50,073 nt of DNA from Clostridia bacterium (GTDB lineage Bacteria > Bacillota > Clostridia > Christensenellales > Borkfalkiaceae). Positions 24,192 through 33,408 of the stretch are shown in pieces; position 1 is the first letter of the stretch, and each line of letters begins with the position of its first letter. The position numbers were made by a program, and so were the translations under genes. Location of the stretch: the NCBI GenBank assembly GCA_017448355.1, contig JAFSLQ010000030.1:1-50073 (forward strand). Direction: 5' to 3'. The notes beneath the pieces were generated by a model, which worked only from the letters and a program-made list of their open reading frames with translations, was not told the origin of the DNA and searched no databases.

Positions 24192-25142
24192 TTATTTATT
24201 CTCTATTGTTGCTTGTATCCGCCTTTTTAATTTTTCTGGGATTTCAGATATATTACTATAAACAATGGTATTTACCTGTGCCACGTCAAAATGCAATCCG
24301 CTTTTTAGTTCCGATTCACTGCAAATATGTATTACTTCTTTTCCAAGTCCCAGCGCATAACCCGCTTCATAATAAGCACCGTTATTGTGGTGCGATAATT
24401 CCGCAATAACAAATTTGCTGTTTTTTATCTCGTAAAGCATTTCGGGAATTATCTGGTGATTATGTTCAATTTCATCCATAATCCGCACGTTATAACCCGC
24501 AAGTCCTTCTTTAATTTTATCCCTTAACGCTTCCGTTTCTTTTCCAAATTTCATTGCAACAAAAACATTTTTATTGTCCATATGAGATTTTTGCAGCTCA
24601 TATATTCTACTCCACGCTTTTGGCAATAATTGTATATCTTCAGCATCAACTACTTTTATTAAATTTTCTTTTTCTAAATAATCAATTATAAATTTAGCGG
24701 CAATATATGAAGAATAGTTTTCACTTATTGTTTCACTGCTTTTGCTGTCTGCAAATAGCAATTCGTTAGAAATCGTAACATAGTCGCCTTGAAAATTCGA
24801 AAACTCAGCAAGTTTTAACAATATTAAATCAATCTTATCTGCAAAAGTTTTAGGATACCACGCATTTACAATATTTAATGATAAAAATTGTGTATCACAA
24901 ATAGGCACAATACAAGCCTGATAATCCTTGAACTCGTTTTCAGTGCCTATAAAATAATCTCCTTTTTCTTTTTTATGATAAAAAATATAACTCTTTATTT
25001 TATTTTTTTGTTCTATAGACAACCTATCAAATTTCACTTGATGCATTATCCATCTTCCACAGTCAGGACATTGCGTCATTACAAATCCGTATTCGTATTT
25101 TACTTCTGACATTGCACCGCATAAAACGCATTTTTCGCTCAT
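24192..25142 (-). CDS. Zinc-ribbon protein with C-terminal nucleoside deoxyribosyltransferase-like (TIR-like fold) domain
   Basis: 316 residues. An N-terminal zinc ribbon (C5, C8, C25, C28: KCVLCG ... CPDCGRW) is followed by a helical or winged-helix middle (about 90-185). The C-terminal Rossmann-like domain (about 190-290) reads NVFVAMKFGKETEALRDKI, IIPEMLYEIKNSKFVIAELS and NNGAYYEAGYALGLGKEVI. The conserved Asp/Glu and YYEAG pattern is that of the nucleoside 2-deoxyribosyltransferase-like superfamily, relatives of TIR and SLOG domains, often NAD- or nucleotide-cleaving or sensing effectors in defence. It sits between Mod and Res as cargo. Enzymatic activity is inferred. Confidence 0.75.
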   Translation of the reverse strand: MSEKCVLCGAMSEVKYEYGFVMTQCPDCGRWIMHQVKFDRLSIEQKNKIKSYIFYHKKEKGDYFIGTENEFKDYQACIVPICDTQFLSLNIVNAWYPKTFADKIDLILLKLAEFSNFQGDYVTISNELLFADSKSSETISENYSSYIAAKFIIDYLEKENLIKVVDAEDIQLLPKAWSRIYELQKSHMDNKNVFVAMKFGKETEALRDKIKEGLAGYNVRIMDEIEHNHQIIPEMLYEIKNSKFVIAELSHHNNGAYYEAGYALGLGKEVIHICSESELKSGLHFDVAQVNTIVYSNISEIPEKLKRRIQATIENK

Positions 25143-25203
25143 ATTTATAGAACTCTCCCTCCATCATTCGTTTCATATTGGTATATCGCAAATTTAATGA
25201 TTA

Positions 25204-26097
25204 CTATCTTATTTTTATATTTGATGTTTGTATTTTTACTTCGTTTAAACCGTTACTAAATAAAAATTCTTGCATTCCCAATAATGCTATATCTGATTTA
25301 TTATAAGGGCTAATAGTTATCTCTTCGATAATGCCATTTTCTATCGGAAAACCATTAAATTCTATTTGCGGCTTAAAAAATCCATCTTTTTCTATAAAAA
25401 CCTTATTTGCAAAAAACTTGCCTTGATCATCTGTTTTGGAGAACCATTCGTCATAATATTTTAAACCTATTCTATATTCACTCTCGTATTTATATGCACT
25501 TTCCTTTCTTAAAGAACATAATTGATTTAATAAATAAGGTATATTGAGTACTGCTTCGGGTGCATTAAAAATATTAATTAAAAATTGTTTCTCGTCGTTT
25601 GCTATGCCATTACCATACTGTATCTTCCCTCTAACGATATTGTCCAACCCAATTGAGAACAACCTATCTCTTATCCTATAAAAAAAGTCAAATAATTTTT
25701 GACTGTTAAATTTAATACAGCATCCTGTTTTGCCATACCCTGACCATAATGCCAAATCATCACTTTTATCCGTCATAGATAAAATATAAAATTTTGTGTC
25801 GTTATGATATGCTGGCTCTAATAATATTTTTTCTTTTTCAACTCTTTTTACATTATATGTATATGTAATTCCTTTTTCTAAATCGGATAAATCCTTTATT
25901 ATCTTATCATAATACTTTAACTTATCTTTTAACTCCAACAAGTATTTATGCAAAACTTCAATACTATATTTTAATTCAGTTTTATCGTTTAAAAACCTAT
26001 AATCGGTCAACCTTATCGTTTTATTTTCTATTATAGATTTTAATGCTTGCAATGAAGTATAGTGATATAATTCTTGTTTTTCGTATTGTAATTTCAT
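25204..26097 (-). CDS. DUF2971 domain-containing protein
   Basis: 297 residues. The N-terminal signature YHYTSLQALKSIIENKTIRL with TDYRFLNDKTE is diagnostic for DUF2971, followed by ILSMTDKSDDLALWSGYGKT and ESAYKYESEYRIGLKYY. DUF2971 proteins are uncharacterised but frequent in defence islands and resemble ADP-ribosyl-transferase-type folds in having an N-terminal H-Y-T motif; that comparison is an inference. It starts 2 bases after the mod stop and is AT-rich compared with mod and res, which suggests acquisition as cargo. Confidence 0.85.
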   Translation of the reverse strand: MKLQYEKQELYHYTSLQALKSIIENKTIRLTDYRFLNDKTELKYSIEVLHKYLLELKDKLKYYDKIIKDLSDLEKGITYTYNVKRVEKEKILLEPAYHNDTKFYILSMTDKSDDLALWSGYGKTGCCIKFNSQKLFDFFYRIRDRLFSIGLDNIVRGKIQYGNGIANDEKQFLINIFNAPEAVLNIPYLLNQLCSLRKESAYKYESEYRIGLKYYDEWFSKTDDQGKFFANKVFIEKDGFFKPQIEFNGFPIENGIIEEITISPYNKSDIALLGMQEFLFSNGLNEVKIQTSNIKIR

Positions 26098-26099
26098 CC

Positions 26100-28046
26100 T
26101 TACAACACTCTCCTTGTGGTGTTGGGACTGTAGGTGGCGAAGATTTGGTCAAAGTTTGTGCTTGTGGAGTCGGAAGATAAACCGCTGTCACGGAATACCG
26201 CAAATAACGGTTTTTTCTTTGCTATTTCTTTAACCACTTCTTCGGTGATGCCGTCGTCAAAACAAGCGATTAAATCGTCGTCGTTTACGATATATACGTG
26301 TTTACCCGTGATTTCCTTTTCTTCTATTTTAGCGGATAAGGGTTTACCTAAATCAAGCATAACTTGAAAGAGCAAGTCAAGCGGAGTGCGGTCTTCTTTT
26401 ATATTGCTCTCTAAACTGTCAAGCAAACTTTGAGTATATTCGGACGGCTTATAATACACGTCTTTCATATTACTGCTGTCAAGTTTAAGCACTCTAAAAC
26501 CTATGTCAACGTTTTTCAGGTCTTCAAGTAAATTTGTCGGTTCTACAATTTTTTTACCCGCACGGCGGATACGCTCTTTACCTATTTCGCAGATGTTTTT
26601 ATAGCCTGCCTTGTAGGCTTCGGAATTTTCGTCGCACTTTTCGGGGAGTTGCACCATAATAAACTTACGCTTGCCGCCATCTTCTGCATTATATCTCATT
26701 ATCGCATCTGCTGTAGATGCTGAACCACTAAAAAAGTCTAAAATGATATCATCATTTTTTATTTGTGCAATATTCATTAAATATTTTATTAAAGGAGTCG
26801 GTTTGGCATAGTCAAACGGTATCCCAAGCTCACCTAACTCGTGAGAGGCAATTTGATTAATATATTCTTCAATAAAACTATTTGGCTTCGCAGAATTTTT
26901 ATCTAAAACATCATTTAAATAAGTCTTTGTAAATACATTCCATTTTGCAGGTTCTTTGTTTTCATTTAAAAGATTAGAGGATTTAACTTGTTTTATTACA
27001 ATTTTATCTTTATTTGCTTCAAATGTTGCTCTCGACCATCTCCAAATCCCATCTCCCAAATTTGGTCTTTCTGGAGGGAATGTTGTACCAGGAGGTATAA
27101 TTTTTGAACCATCTGGACAATCAATCCAAAATCTTTGTTCTGGATTTCTATTTTGAAGAGATGACATATACAATCTTACTAATTGATAACGCTCTCCTTT
27201 ACGAGGTCCATCAGTTTCAATTAAATTATATGAATCAATGTTTGCACCTCCTGTAAATTCTACCGCTGACTCTCTATTTTTAGTGTATGTTAATAAATAA
27301 TCAAAATTAGGTGCCCAAAAATCACCTTTATTATTACTTTTCTTTGTGATTCGACCTGCACAACCAATAAAATTATCTTCACCAAAAACTTCGTTACATA
27401 TTTTTTTAAGATTTTCCACCTCATTATCGTCTATACTAATAAAAATCACTCCATCATCAGACAATAAATCTTTTGCGACTTTTAAACGCGGATAAATCAT
27501 ATTAAGCCAATCGGTATGGAACCTTCCGTTAGCAATATTATTTGCACGGACATCATACAGGATATTACCACTTTCATCGTAAACACCTGCATTCGCAAGA
27601 TAATCTTTATATGTCACATTAAAATTATCATTATAAACAAAAGAATCTCTGCCCGTATTATAAGGCGGGTCTATGTAAATCATTTTTATTTTGCCAAGAT
27701 ACGTTTCCTGCAAAAGTTTTAATACGTCTAAATTGTCGCCTTCAATATAAAGATTTTCGGTATTGTCAAAATCGACGGACTCTGCCTTACACGGGCGGAG
27801 CGTTGCATTTATCGGCGTATTTGCAAGTAAAATGGACTTTTTCTTATCCGGCCAAGTGAATTGATAGCGCTCTTCCTTATCGTCGATAAGCGTATCGCTC
27901 ATTTCTTGTTTAAGAATGTCAAAATCCACTTTAAGCGTAGGTTTACCGTCCCTTAACACTTCCGTAACGCAATTAGGAAAAAGTTCCCTTATTTTCTCGA
28001 TATTCCCCTGCACGTTATCTCTGCTTTCCATTTTCAACTTGTCCAT
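26100..28046 (-). CDS. Type III-like adenine DNA methyltransferase (Mod)
   Basis: 648 residues from ATG at 28046 (MDKLKMESRD), chosen because AAGGAG is 7 to 8 bases upstream; the longer frame has no such site. Motif IV is DPPYNTG (126-132) and motif I is LDFFSGSASTADAI near residue 440, so the order is that of beta-class N6-adenine methylases used by type III systems. The region between them (about 180-420), which holds the target-recognition domain, is distinctly AT-richer than both ends, so it looks exchanged. It modifies the host's recognition sites and guides Res. It overlaps the preceding gene by 32 bases. Confidence 0.93.
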   Translation of the reverse strand: MDKLKMESRDNVQGNIEKIRELFPNCVTEVLRDGKPTLKVDFDILKQEMSDTLIDDKEERYQFTWPDKKKSILLANTPINATLRPCKAESVDFDNTENLYIEGDNLDVLKLLQETYLGKIKMIYIDPPYNTGRDSFVYNDNFNVTYKDYLANAGVYDESGNILYDVRANNIANGRFHTDWLNMIYPRLKVAKDLLSDDGVIFISIDDNEVENLKKICNEVFGEDNFIGCAGRITKKSNNKGDFWAPNFDYLLTYTKNRESAVEFTGGANIDSYNLIETDGPRKGERYQLVRLYMSSLQNRNPEQRFWIDCPDGSKIIPPGTTFPPERPNLGDGIWRWSRATFEANKDKIVIKQVKSSNLLNENKEPAKWNVFTKTYLNDVLDKNSAKPNSFIEEYINQIASHELGELGIPFDYAKPTPLIKYLMNIAQIKNDDIILDFFSGSASTADAIMRYNAEDGGKRKFIMVQLPEKCDENSEAYKAGYKNICEIGKERIRRAGKKIVEPTNLLEDLKNVDIGFRVLKLDSSNMKDVYYKPSEYTQSLLDSLESNIKEDRTPLDLLFQVMLDLGKPLSAKIEEKEITGKHVYIVNDDDLIACFDDGITEEVVKEIAKKKPLFAVFRDSGLSSDSTSTNFDQIFATYSPNTTRRVL

Positions 28047-28818
28047 CGTTATTCTCCTTAGATACTTTTTTAAAATAATTGACAATTAAAATGCCTTCCT
28101 TAATGGTGGAATTATATAACTCTTTTATTTCTGCATTATTCAAGATTTTTAACTGTAACTCGTGATATTCTAAAATAATTTGATTTGCGAGTTTATCAAC
28201 TTCATGCATCCAATCTAAAACACAAGTAGTTTTTGTGGAAGTATCCTCTTCAATATTTATATAATTGTCGTTTTCTTTTTTTTGTGCGGAAAATATATCA
28301 CTTTCTTCCATTACTTTTATCGCCTTATGCAAAGTAATGATTTGGTCAGCGCAATAATTTGCTTTCATTAAAACTGACTCAAAATATCTAAATTGTTTTA
28401 ATAAAAATATGCTATCGTTATTTATTTCATATTCCAGTTTAATTTTTTCTTCTGTTGATGCCAAAAAAAGATTTTTTTGCTTAAAGCATAAATCAATAAT
28501 TTTATCTACATTTATATAATTGACATAAGCAGATTGAAAATCACTAGCAAAATTAGTAATATCCGATAATAAGTTTTGTCTTTTGTTTTCTAATTGATAT
28601 TTTTCATTTTGTTTATATGCAATAAAACCTATTATAAACGTAGCAATACCGCTTATCCAACCACTTATTACAGTCAATAAGTTCGCTTTTAAGTCGGTAC
28701 TCTTAACCCATATTAAAACTGCTATATTTCCACATAAAATCAAGCCTATAATTACCCAAAAGCACCATTTTGTGTAAAAAGGTTTGTTTGCTTTTTCTTC
28801 TGATTTAGCCTTCTTCAT
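28015..28818 (-). CDS. Two-TM protein with helical cytoplasmic domain
   Basis: 267 residues. Two hydrophobic helices near the N-terminus (WCFWVIIGLILCGNIAVLIW and ANLLTVISGWISGIATFIIG), then KQNEKYQLENKRQNLLSDIT and a long mostly helical cytoplasmic part. No family is recognised. It overlaps the DUF4391 gene by 14 bases and mod by 32 bases, so it belongs to the operon. It is AT-rich, like the other cargo genes. Two-TM proteins beside nucleic-acid sensors often act as membrane-disrupting effectors, but no evidence here shows that directly. Confidence 0.7.
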   Translation of the reverse strand: MKKAKSEEKANKPFYTKWCFWVIIGLILCGNIAVLIWVKSTDLKANLLTVISGWISGIATFIIGFIAYKQNEKYQLENKRQNLLSDITNFASDFQSAYVNYINVDKIIDLCFKQKNLFLASTEEKIKLEYEINNDSIFLLKQFRYFESVLMKANYCADQIITLHKAIKVMEESDIFSAQKKENDNYINIEEDTSTKTTCVLDWMHEVDKLANQIILEYHELQLKILNNAEIKELYNSTIKEGILIVNYFKKVSKENNDGQVENGKQR

Positions 28819-29452
28819 TTAGTTTTTCTAATTCCCTTTTTAGTTCCTTTAATCTGTCGTTTAACTCAAAACGCCTTTTTGACTGTTTTTCGGTATCGAC
28901 TTGTTTTTGCAGTTTTTCTATTTCTCTATTCAGTCTTAAAATCTCGTCGTAGCGGTTTACAAAATCTACCGTGCTTTCTTCACTTCTTGCCGTTATCGGG
29001 ATAAGTTCGTCTATCAAAAAGGTATAAACGTCGTCAAGATTTTTTACGGTAAGCGGCAAAGATTTTACTTCGTTTATATTAACCCATTCCGTTTGATAAT
29101 ACTTGCCGAGTTTTACGCCCTTTTCCGTCTTTTCTTTATATGCACCGTAAAAGCAGTATTCTTCACCAACCTGTAAAACAAAAAACGTGTGCAAGTTTAT
29201 CGCTTTATCGAGTGCGGCTATAAATAGTTTCGGTATATCCTTACTTGGCAGAGTTATGGTAAAAACATATATCTCTTTTACAATGCCGCTTTCGGTAAAA
29301 TTCATTGTATCATTAGACAAAACGTTTGAAAGCGTTACCGACAATATACTTTTAGCGTCTTCTTTTACGATTTTATCCGCCGTTATCTGTTTATAAAGTT
29401 CCCTTAAAGTAAATCTTCTGTTTACCTGTGTTTTTGTACTTAAATTCAGCAT
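28805..29452 (-). CDS. DUF4391 domain-containing protein
   Basis: 215 residues. DUF4391 pattern: FTLRELYKQITADKIVKEDA, the central VFTITLPSKDIPKLFIAAL strand-helix unit with INLHTFFVLQ, and a C-terminal coiled coil (EILRLNREIEKLQKQVDTEK). The family is uncharacterised but recurs between an SNF2-like helicase and a Mod gene in type III-like loci, which is exactly its place here. Its ATG overlaps the helicase stop (TAATG). It is probably an adaptor of the helicase complex. Confidence 0.85.
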   Translation of the reverse strand: MLNLSTKTQVNRRFTLRELYKQITADKIVKEDAKSILSVTLSNVLSNDTMNFTESGIVKEIYVFTITLPSKDIPKLFIAALDKAINLHTFFVLQVGEEYCFYGAYKEKTEKGVKLGKYYQTEWVNINEVKSLPLTVKNLDDVYTFLIDELIPITARSEESTVDFVNRYDEILRLNREIEKLQKQVDTEKQSKRRFELNDRLKELKRELEKLNEEG

Positions 29453-32400
29453 TATCTTATTACTACAAACGATATGAGTTCAAAGTCGTCAAGCCCATCA
29501 ACGTTTTCCTGAAACAGCACTTTACTGCCGACCTTGAAAAGCGATTTTAAATCGTTTTCTTCCTTTACTTCGCAAATACTTAAAATCGCTTCGTCAAGCA
29601 ATTTATTATACTTGTCCATCTTTGCGCCGTCTTTTGTCTCCTTATTAAACAAGCGGCACACTTCGGCAAGCGGTTCGGTTTTACCTTTACAAGTGGCACG
29701 CAACACATCTAAAACGTATTTTACTTCCAGATGGTTATACATTACTTCACCGTTCTCTTTTAAGTAAACAAGATAGAACGGGTGCAAGCGGTTTTGCTTG
29801 TTTATATTTATTCCGTTATTACGGTTGCAAAGGACAAAAATTATGCCTTTTTCTATTCCCTTACTTTCATCGGCTTCAACGACTGCGTGCAGACCTTTGG
29901 TTACGCCTTGCGGATCACCGTTCGCTTTATGATAAGCATTTAAATCCATTACAAAATCGTTAAGTCCCAAGTCGGTGATAGATATATTGCCGTCAACGTC
30001 TTCTAAATCCTGCAACGTGCCTTCCTGCAATTTCTTTAACTGCTCTTTGCGGTAATCCATTTCTTCATTTTCGGAAGATAGAATATTATCGTCCGCTGTC
30101 GCCGTAGCGTTTACTATCGTCATTCTTGCGGAAACACGCTTATTAAGATTGATATACTCGTCAAGGCTTATATCGGGCCAGAAGTTTACAAGTTGTATAA
30201 CTTCGTTTCTACTGCCTATCCTGTCTATTCGTCCGAAACGTTGGACGATACGGACGGGATTCCAATGTATATCGTAGTTTATGCATATATCGGAGTCCTG
30301 CAAGTTCTGGCCTTCGGATATACAATCCGTTGCGATAAGTAAATCTATTTCGCTTTTTTCCGTCGGATATATAACGTCCTTTTGTTTTGAAACGGGCGAA
30401 AAAAGAGTTAAAATTCTATCCGCAGACTGATTACCGCCTACGTTTGTTTTATTTTTATTACCGCCCGTTATCTCGGCAGAATATATGCCGTATTTTTCCT
30501 GCACAAAGGGTGCAAGAGTTTGATATAAATAATCCGCCGTATCTGCAAACGCTGAAAACACGAGTATCTTTTTATTGCCGTTATTTAAGCCTGTATATAA
30601 TTTATAATCAATTAAATCCTTTAACTCTTTCAGTTTGCTGTCTTTATCGGGAGTCACACGTTTCATTTCAACGTATAACTTTTCAAGTATCTCGATATCG
30701 TGTTTTATATCACGTTTCCAAGTGTAAATATCGATATCGGAAAGTTCTATATCTATAACTTTACCCGTCGAAACTTTTTGAAACGAATACATCTCGTCTT
30801 CGTCCGGATCGTCTATTACAAAACCCGTAATCTCTTTCTTTATAGACGCTTTTTTATTGCCTTTTTCGTAATCTTCTATTACCCCAAGCGTATCACGGTT
30901 TGTTTCAAGTAAGTAGTCCAATGTAAGCCTGAAAGCGTGCACGCTACTCTCTAAACGTTTTAAAAGATTTATCGTCATTAACTTTTTGATGCCGTTTTCA
31001 CGGTGCATCTGACGAGTTAAACCTTGTCCCAAGGCATTTGCGTTAGGATCTTCTTTTGATAAGTCTATCCTATACTTTTCTTCATACTTATCTATCTTTG
31101 ACGGGAACAGCATTGCTAACGGAGCATATACGTTCATTGTCATTGACAATAACTGTTCGTATATATCCTTAAACTTCATTACGCTTGCATCGTCAGTAAG
31201 TTTCGGATAGAAAGATTTTGTCGGAAGTCGATTCGGGAACTTTCCTATATCTTTTATATCGTAATATTTTTGTATGTGTTTACGGCTTCTCGCTATCGTA
31301 ACGCTATCAAGAATAATAGAAAAGTCTATATCGAGTTTGTCCATTAAATCTTTTGCGTGGCGTTCTTCTATCGGAAGTTTACTCCAAGCATTAAATACCT
31401 TTTGTGCATTAGCAAAAACCACCTGCACGCTTTTTGACGTGTCAATGGCTCTATTCATTTCCGAATAGTCGCCCGCGTAAGCAAGCAATAATTGATTTTT
31501 TAAATCGTTATAACGGTTATTAACAGGCGTTGCGGAAAGCATAAGCACTTTCGTCTTAACACCTTCCTGCATTATCTTTTTCATTAAAAAGTCGTAGCGC
31601 GTGTCTTTGTCTTTATGTGCTGAATTATTGTTGCGGAAGTTATGGCTTTCGTCAATAACAACAAGGTCGTAGTTTCCCCAATTTACAGTCGCCAAATCCA
31701 TACTCCCGCTTTTGCCAGACGTCCTGCCTAAATCGGTATGAAAAAGCACGTCAAAACGAATACGGTCTTTATAAAACAAATTCGTAGTTTTATTGCCCTG
31801 ATACTGCGTCCAGTTTTGCTCTAACCGTTTAGGACAAAGCACCAATATAGACTTGTTCCGTAGCGAATAATACTGCATTACCGCAAGCGCGGTAAAAGTC
31901 TTACCCAAACCAACGCTATCCGCTAAAATACAGCCGTTATACTTTTCAAGTTTATTTATACACCCTACTGCACCGTCTTTCTGGAAGTTATAAAGTGTAT
32001 TCCATATAATGCTGTTTTTAAAGCCCGTCGCTTCGTTGGGCATATAGTCTTCGTCTAAATCTTCCAAAAACTCTTTGAAAATGTTATAAAGTATAATGAA
32101 GTAAATAAATTCAGGCGAATTCTCTTTATAACAACTCGATATGTAATCTACTACCGTATTTGTTATATCTTCTAACTGGTTATCGCTATTCCACAGTCTA
32201 TCAAACTCGGAAATAAAAAACTTGCTTTGCTCTGAATTGTCGTTTTTCATTATCCCAACAAGTTTACTGTTTTTATTTTCGTACCCCAAGTCTGCCGTAG
32301 TAAAGCCGTCAATAGGTGTATAATGAGTTAATTTATCACCGTTTTCAATGTTTATCATTGATTGTGTCGCAACTGGTTCTTTTAACGATTTTATTTTAAC

Positions 32401-32745
32401 TTTATTCCTAATCCACTCTGCACACTCTCTTGCAATCGCCTTTTGCGTCATTTGATTTTTTAGCCTTATTTCAAATTCTGTTCCGCAAAGCGCAGTTTCC
32501 CCAAGTTTAGGGATATAAAATTCTCGCTTTTCTTTTTTGATATTATCGCTTACCTGTGCCGGCAAAAAAGCAGGGGTTGTAAATAAAAATTTAAGTTCTT
32601 CTATACTTTCAAGTTCCTGTTTTAACGCAGAATAAGCATAAATCGAAAAGCATGACGCCGCTATTCGTAGTCTTGCGCCACTCTTTATTTCCGATTTCAG
32701 ATCATCGCCAAGCAACTTGCTTGTATTGTTTATTATCTCAACCAT
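29452..32745 (-). CDS. SNF2-like SF2 helicase with PLD-like N-terminal domain
   Basis: 1097 residues. The N-terminal 100 residues (GARLRIAASCFSIYAYSALK, FLFTTPAFLP) have the strand pattern of a phospholipase D-like domain, but no HxK motif is seen, so it may be a non-catalytic version. The helicase core has Walker A ADSVGLGKTFTAL (275-283), DESHNFRN as motif II, LMLSATPVNN as motif III, and the C-lobe ISEGQNLQDSDICINYDIHW with QRFGRIDRIGS as motif VI. It is likely a DNA translocase that serves the type III-like defence locus. It is followed by DUF4391, Mod and Res genes in one operon. Confidence 0.9.
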   Translation of the reverse strand: MVEIINNTSKLLGDDLKSEIKSGARLRIAASCFSIYAYSALKQELESIEELKFLFTTPAFLPAQVSDNIKKEKREFYIPKLGETALCGTEFEIRLKNQMTQKAIARECAEWIRNKVKIKSLKEPVATQSMINIENGDKLTHYTPIDGFTTADLGYENKNSKLVGIMKNDNSEQSKFFISEFDRLWNSDNQLEDITNTVVDYISSCYKENSPEFIYFIILYNIFKEFLEDLDEDYMPNEATGFKNSIIWNTLYNFQKDGAVGCINKLEKYNGCILADSVGLGKTFTALAVMQYYSLRNKSILVLCPKRLEQNWTQYQGNKTTNLFYKDRIRFDVLFHTDLGRTSGKSGSMDLATVNWGNYDLVVIDESHNFRNNNSAHKDKDTRYDFLMKKIMQEGVKTKVLMLSATPVNNRYNDLKNQLLLAYAGDYSEMNRAIDTSKSVQVVFANAQKVFNAWSKLPIEERHAKDLMDKLDIDFSIILDSVTIARSRKHIQKYYDIKDIGKFPNRLPTKSFYPKLTDDASVMKFKDIYEQLLSMTMNVYAPLAMLFPSKIDKYEEKYRIDLSKEDPNANALGQGLTRQMHRENGIKKLMTINLLKRLESSVHAFRLTLDYLLETNRDTLGVIEDYEKGNKKASIKKEITGFVIDDPDEDEMYSFQKVSTGKVIDIELSDIDIYTWKRDIKHDIEILEKLYVEMKRVTPDKDSKLKELKDLIDYKLYTGLNNGNKKILVFSAFADTADYLYQTLAPFVQEKYGIYSAEITGGNKNKTNVGGNQSADRILTLFSPVSKQKDVIYPTEKSEIDLLIATDCISEGQNLQDSDICINYDIHWNPVRIVQRFGRIDRIGSRNEVIQLVNFWPDISLDEYINLNKRVSARMTIVNATATADDNILSSENEEMDYRKEQLKKLQEGTLQDLEDVDGNISITDLGLNDFVMDLNAYHKANGDPQGVTKGLHAVVEADESKGIEKGIIFVLCNRNNGININKQNRLHPFYLVYLKENGEVMYNHLEVKYVLDVLRATCKGKTEPLAEVCRLFNKETKDGAKMDKYNKLLDEAILSICEVKEENDLKSLFKVGSKVLFQENVDGLDDFELISFVVIR

Positions 32746-32775
32746 AGTTTTTCAGTTCGTTAAATCTTTTGATAC

Positions 32776-32976
32776 TTATAAAACTTCGTCAGGTAGTTTT
32801 ATATCTTTTTCTTTACAAAGAGTTTCAAAAGCGCGCAAAGCCTTAAAAGACGGATCGGTCTTACCGTTTTCCCAACGATTGACGGTAGTAAAGTTTACAC
32901 CAAGAAGATTGCCGAACTCTGTTTGGCTTAAATGTAATTGCAATCTCACGTATTTTACTTGCTTACCAAAATCCAT
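32776..32976 (-). CDS. XRE-family regulator heading the defence operon (66 aa)
   Basis: A single HTH domain: VKYVRLQLHLSQTEFGNLLG followed by VNFTTVNRWENGKTDPSFKA. It is the first gene after the promoter and 30 bases before the helicase gene, so it is very probably an autoregulator of the long restriction-ABC operon. Such mini-XRE proteins typically delay nuclease expression until methylation is established. The start follows an AGGTGA site. Confidence 0.9.
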   Translation of the reverse strand: MDFGKQVKYVRLQLHLSQTEFGNLLGVNFTTVNRWENGKTDPSFKALRAFETLCKEKDIKLPDEVL

Positions 32977-33006
32977 AATATCACCTATAATTTTTCAATT
33001 GTATTT

Positions 33007-33035
33007 ATTTTAGCATAAATGCCATATTTTTGCAA
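33007..33035 (-). promoter_or_regulatory. Promoter of the restriction/ABC defence operon
   Basis: TTGCAA (33035-33030), 17 bases, TAAAAT (33012-33007) on the minus strand. TTGC-N9-GCAA overlaps the -35 box and is a possible operator for the XRE protein. Confidence 0.65.
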
Positions 33036-33112
33036 TAGATTAGCAATTGATTTTTAAATAAATTTATTAACCTCTATAAATTAACCGCATTGAAATTTAA
33101 AAAATAAGAATA

Positions 33113-33135
33113 ACGGCTGAGACAATCTCAGCCGT
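33113..33135. terminator. Bidirectional terminator
   Basis: ACGGCTGAGA-CAA-TCTCAGCCGT is a perfect 10-bp stem with T-rich exits on both strands. It ends the small hydrophobic gene at 33152 and separates it from the defence operon. Confidence 0.85.
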
Positions 33136-33151
33136 CTTTTATTATTCAATA

Positions 33152-33370
33152 TTAAATATGTTTGCTTATTAGTTTTACTACTTTCACGCACGATGGAACT
33201 AACACCAAAGGAACACCTAGCAAAATAAAAACCGAACCAGGCGGAGATAAAAATGTGAGAACTCTATTAATCTGCAGTATTCCTGGTAGCATATTATAAA
33301 TTGCCATAGCAATGCCATTTATTACACTCCAAAAAATTTGTAATAAAACACTTAAAATTTCTATTATCAA
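33152..33370 (-). CDS. Small hydrophobic membrane protein (72 aa)
   Basis: It uses a TTG start at 33370 with an ideal AAGGAGGT six bases upstream. Two hydrophobic segments: LSVLLQIFWSVINGIAMAIY and VFILLGVPLVLVPSCVKVV. No family is recognised. It follows the gene at 33409 by 38 bases in the same direction. A holin-like or toxin-like role is possible but unsupported. Confidence 0.65.
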   Translation of the reverse strand: MIIEILSVLLQIFWSVINGIAMAIYNMLPGILQINRVLTFLSPPGSVFILLGVPLVLVPSCVKVVKLISKHI

Positions 33371-33408
33371 ATATTTACCTCCTTTTTTATAAAAAATATT
33401 ATAAATGA

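Noticed and set aside
20419-32745. BREX or DISARM system
   Set aside because: The signature genes (pglZ, brxL, drmA/drmB) are absent. Mod, Res, helicase and DUF4391 fit a type III-like locus better.
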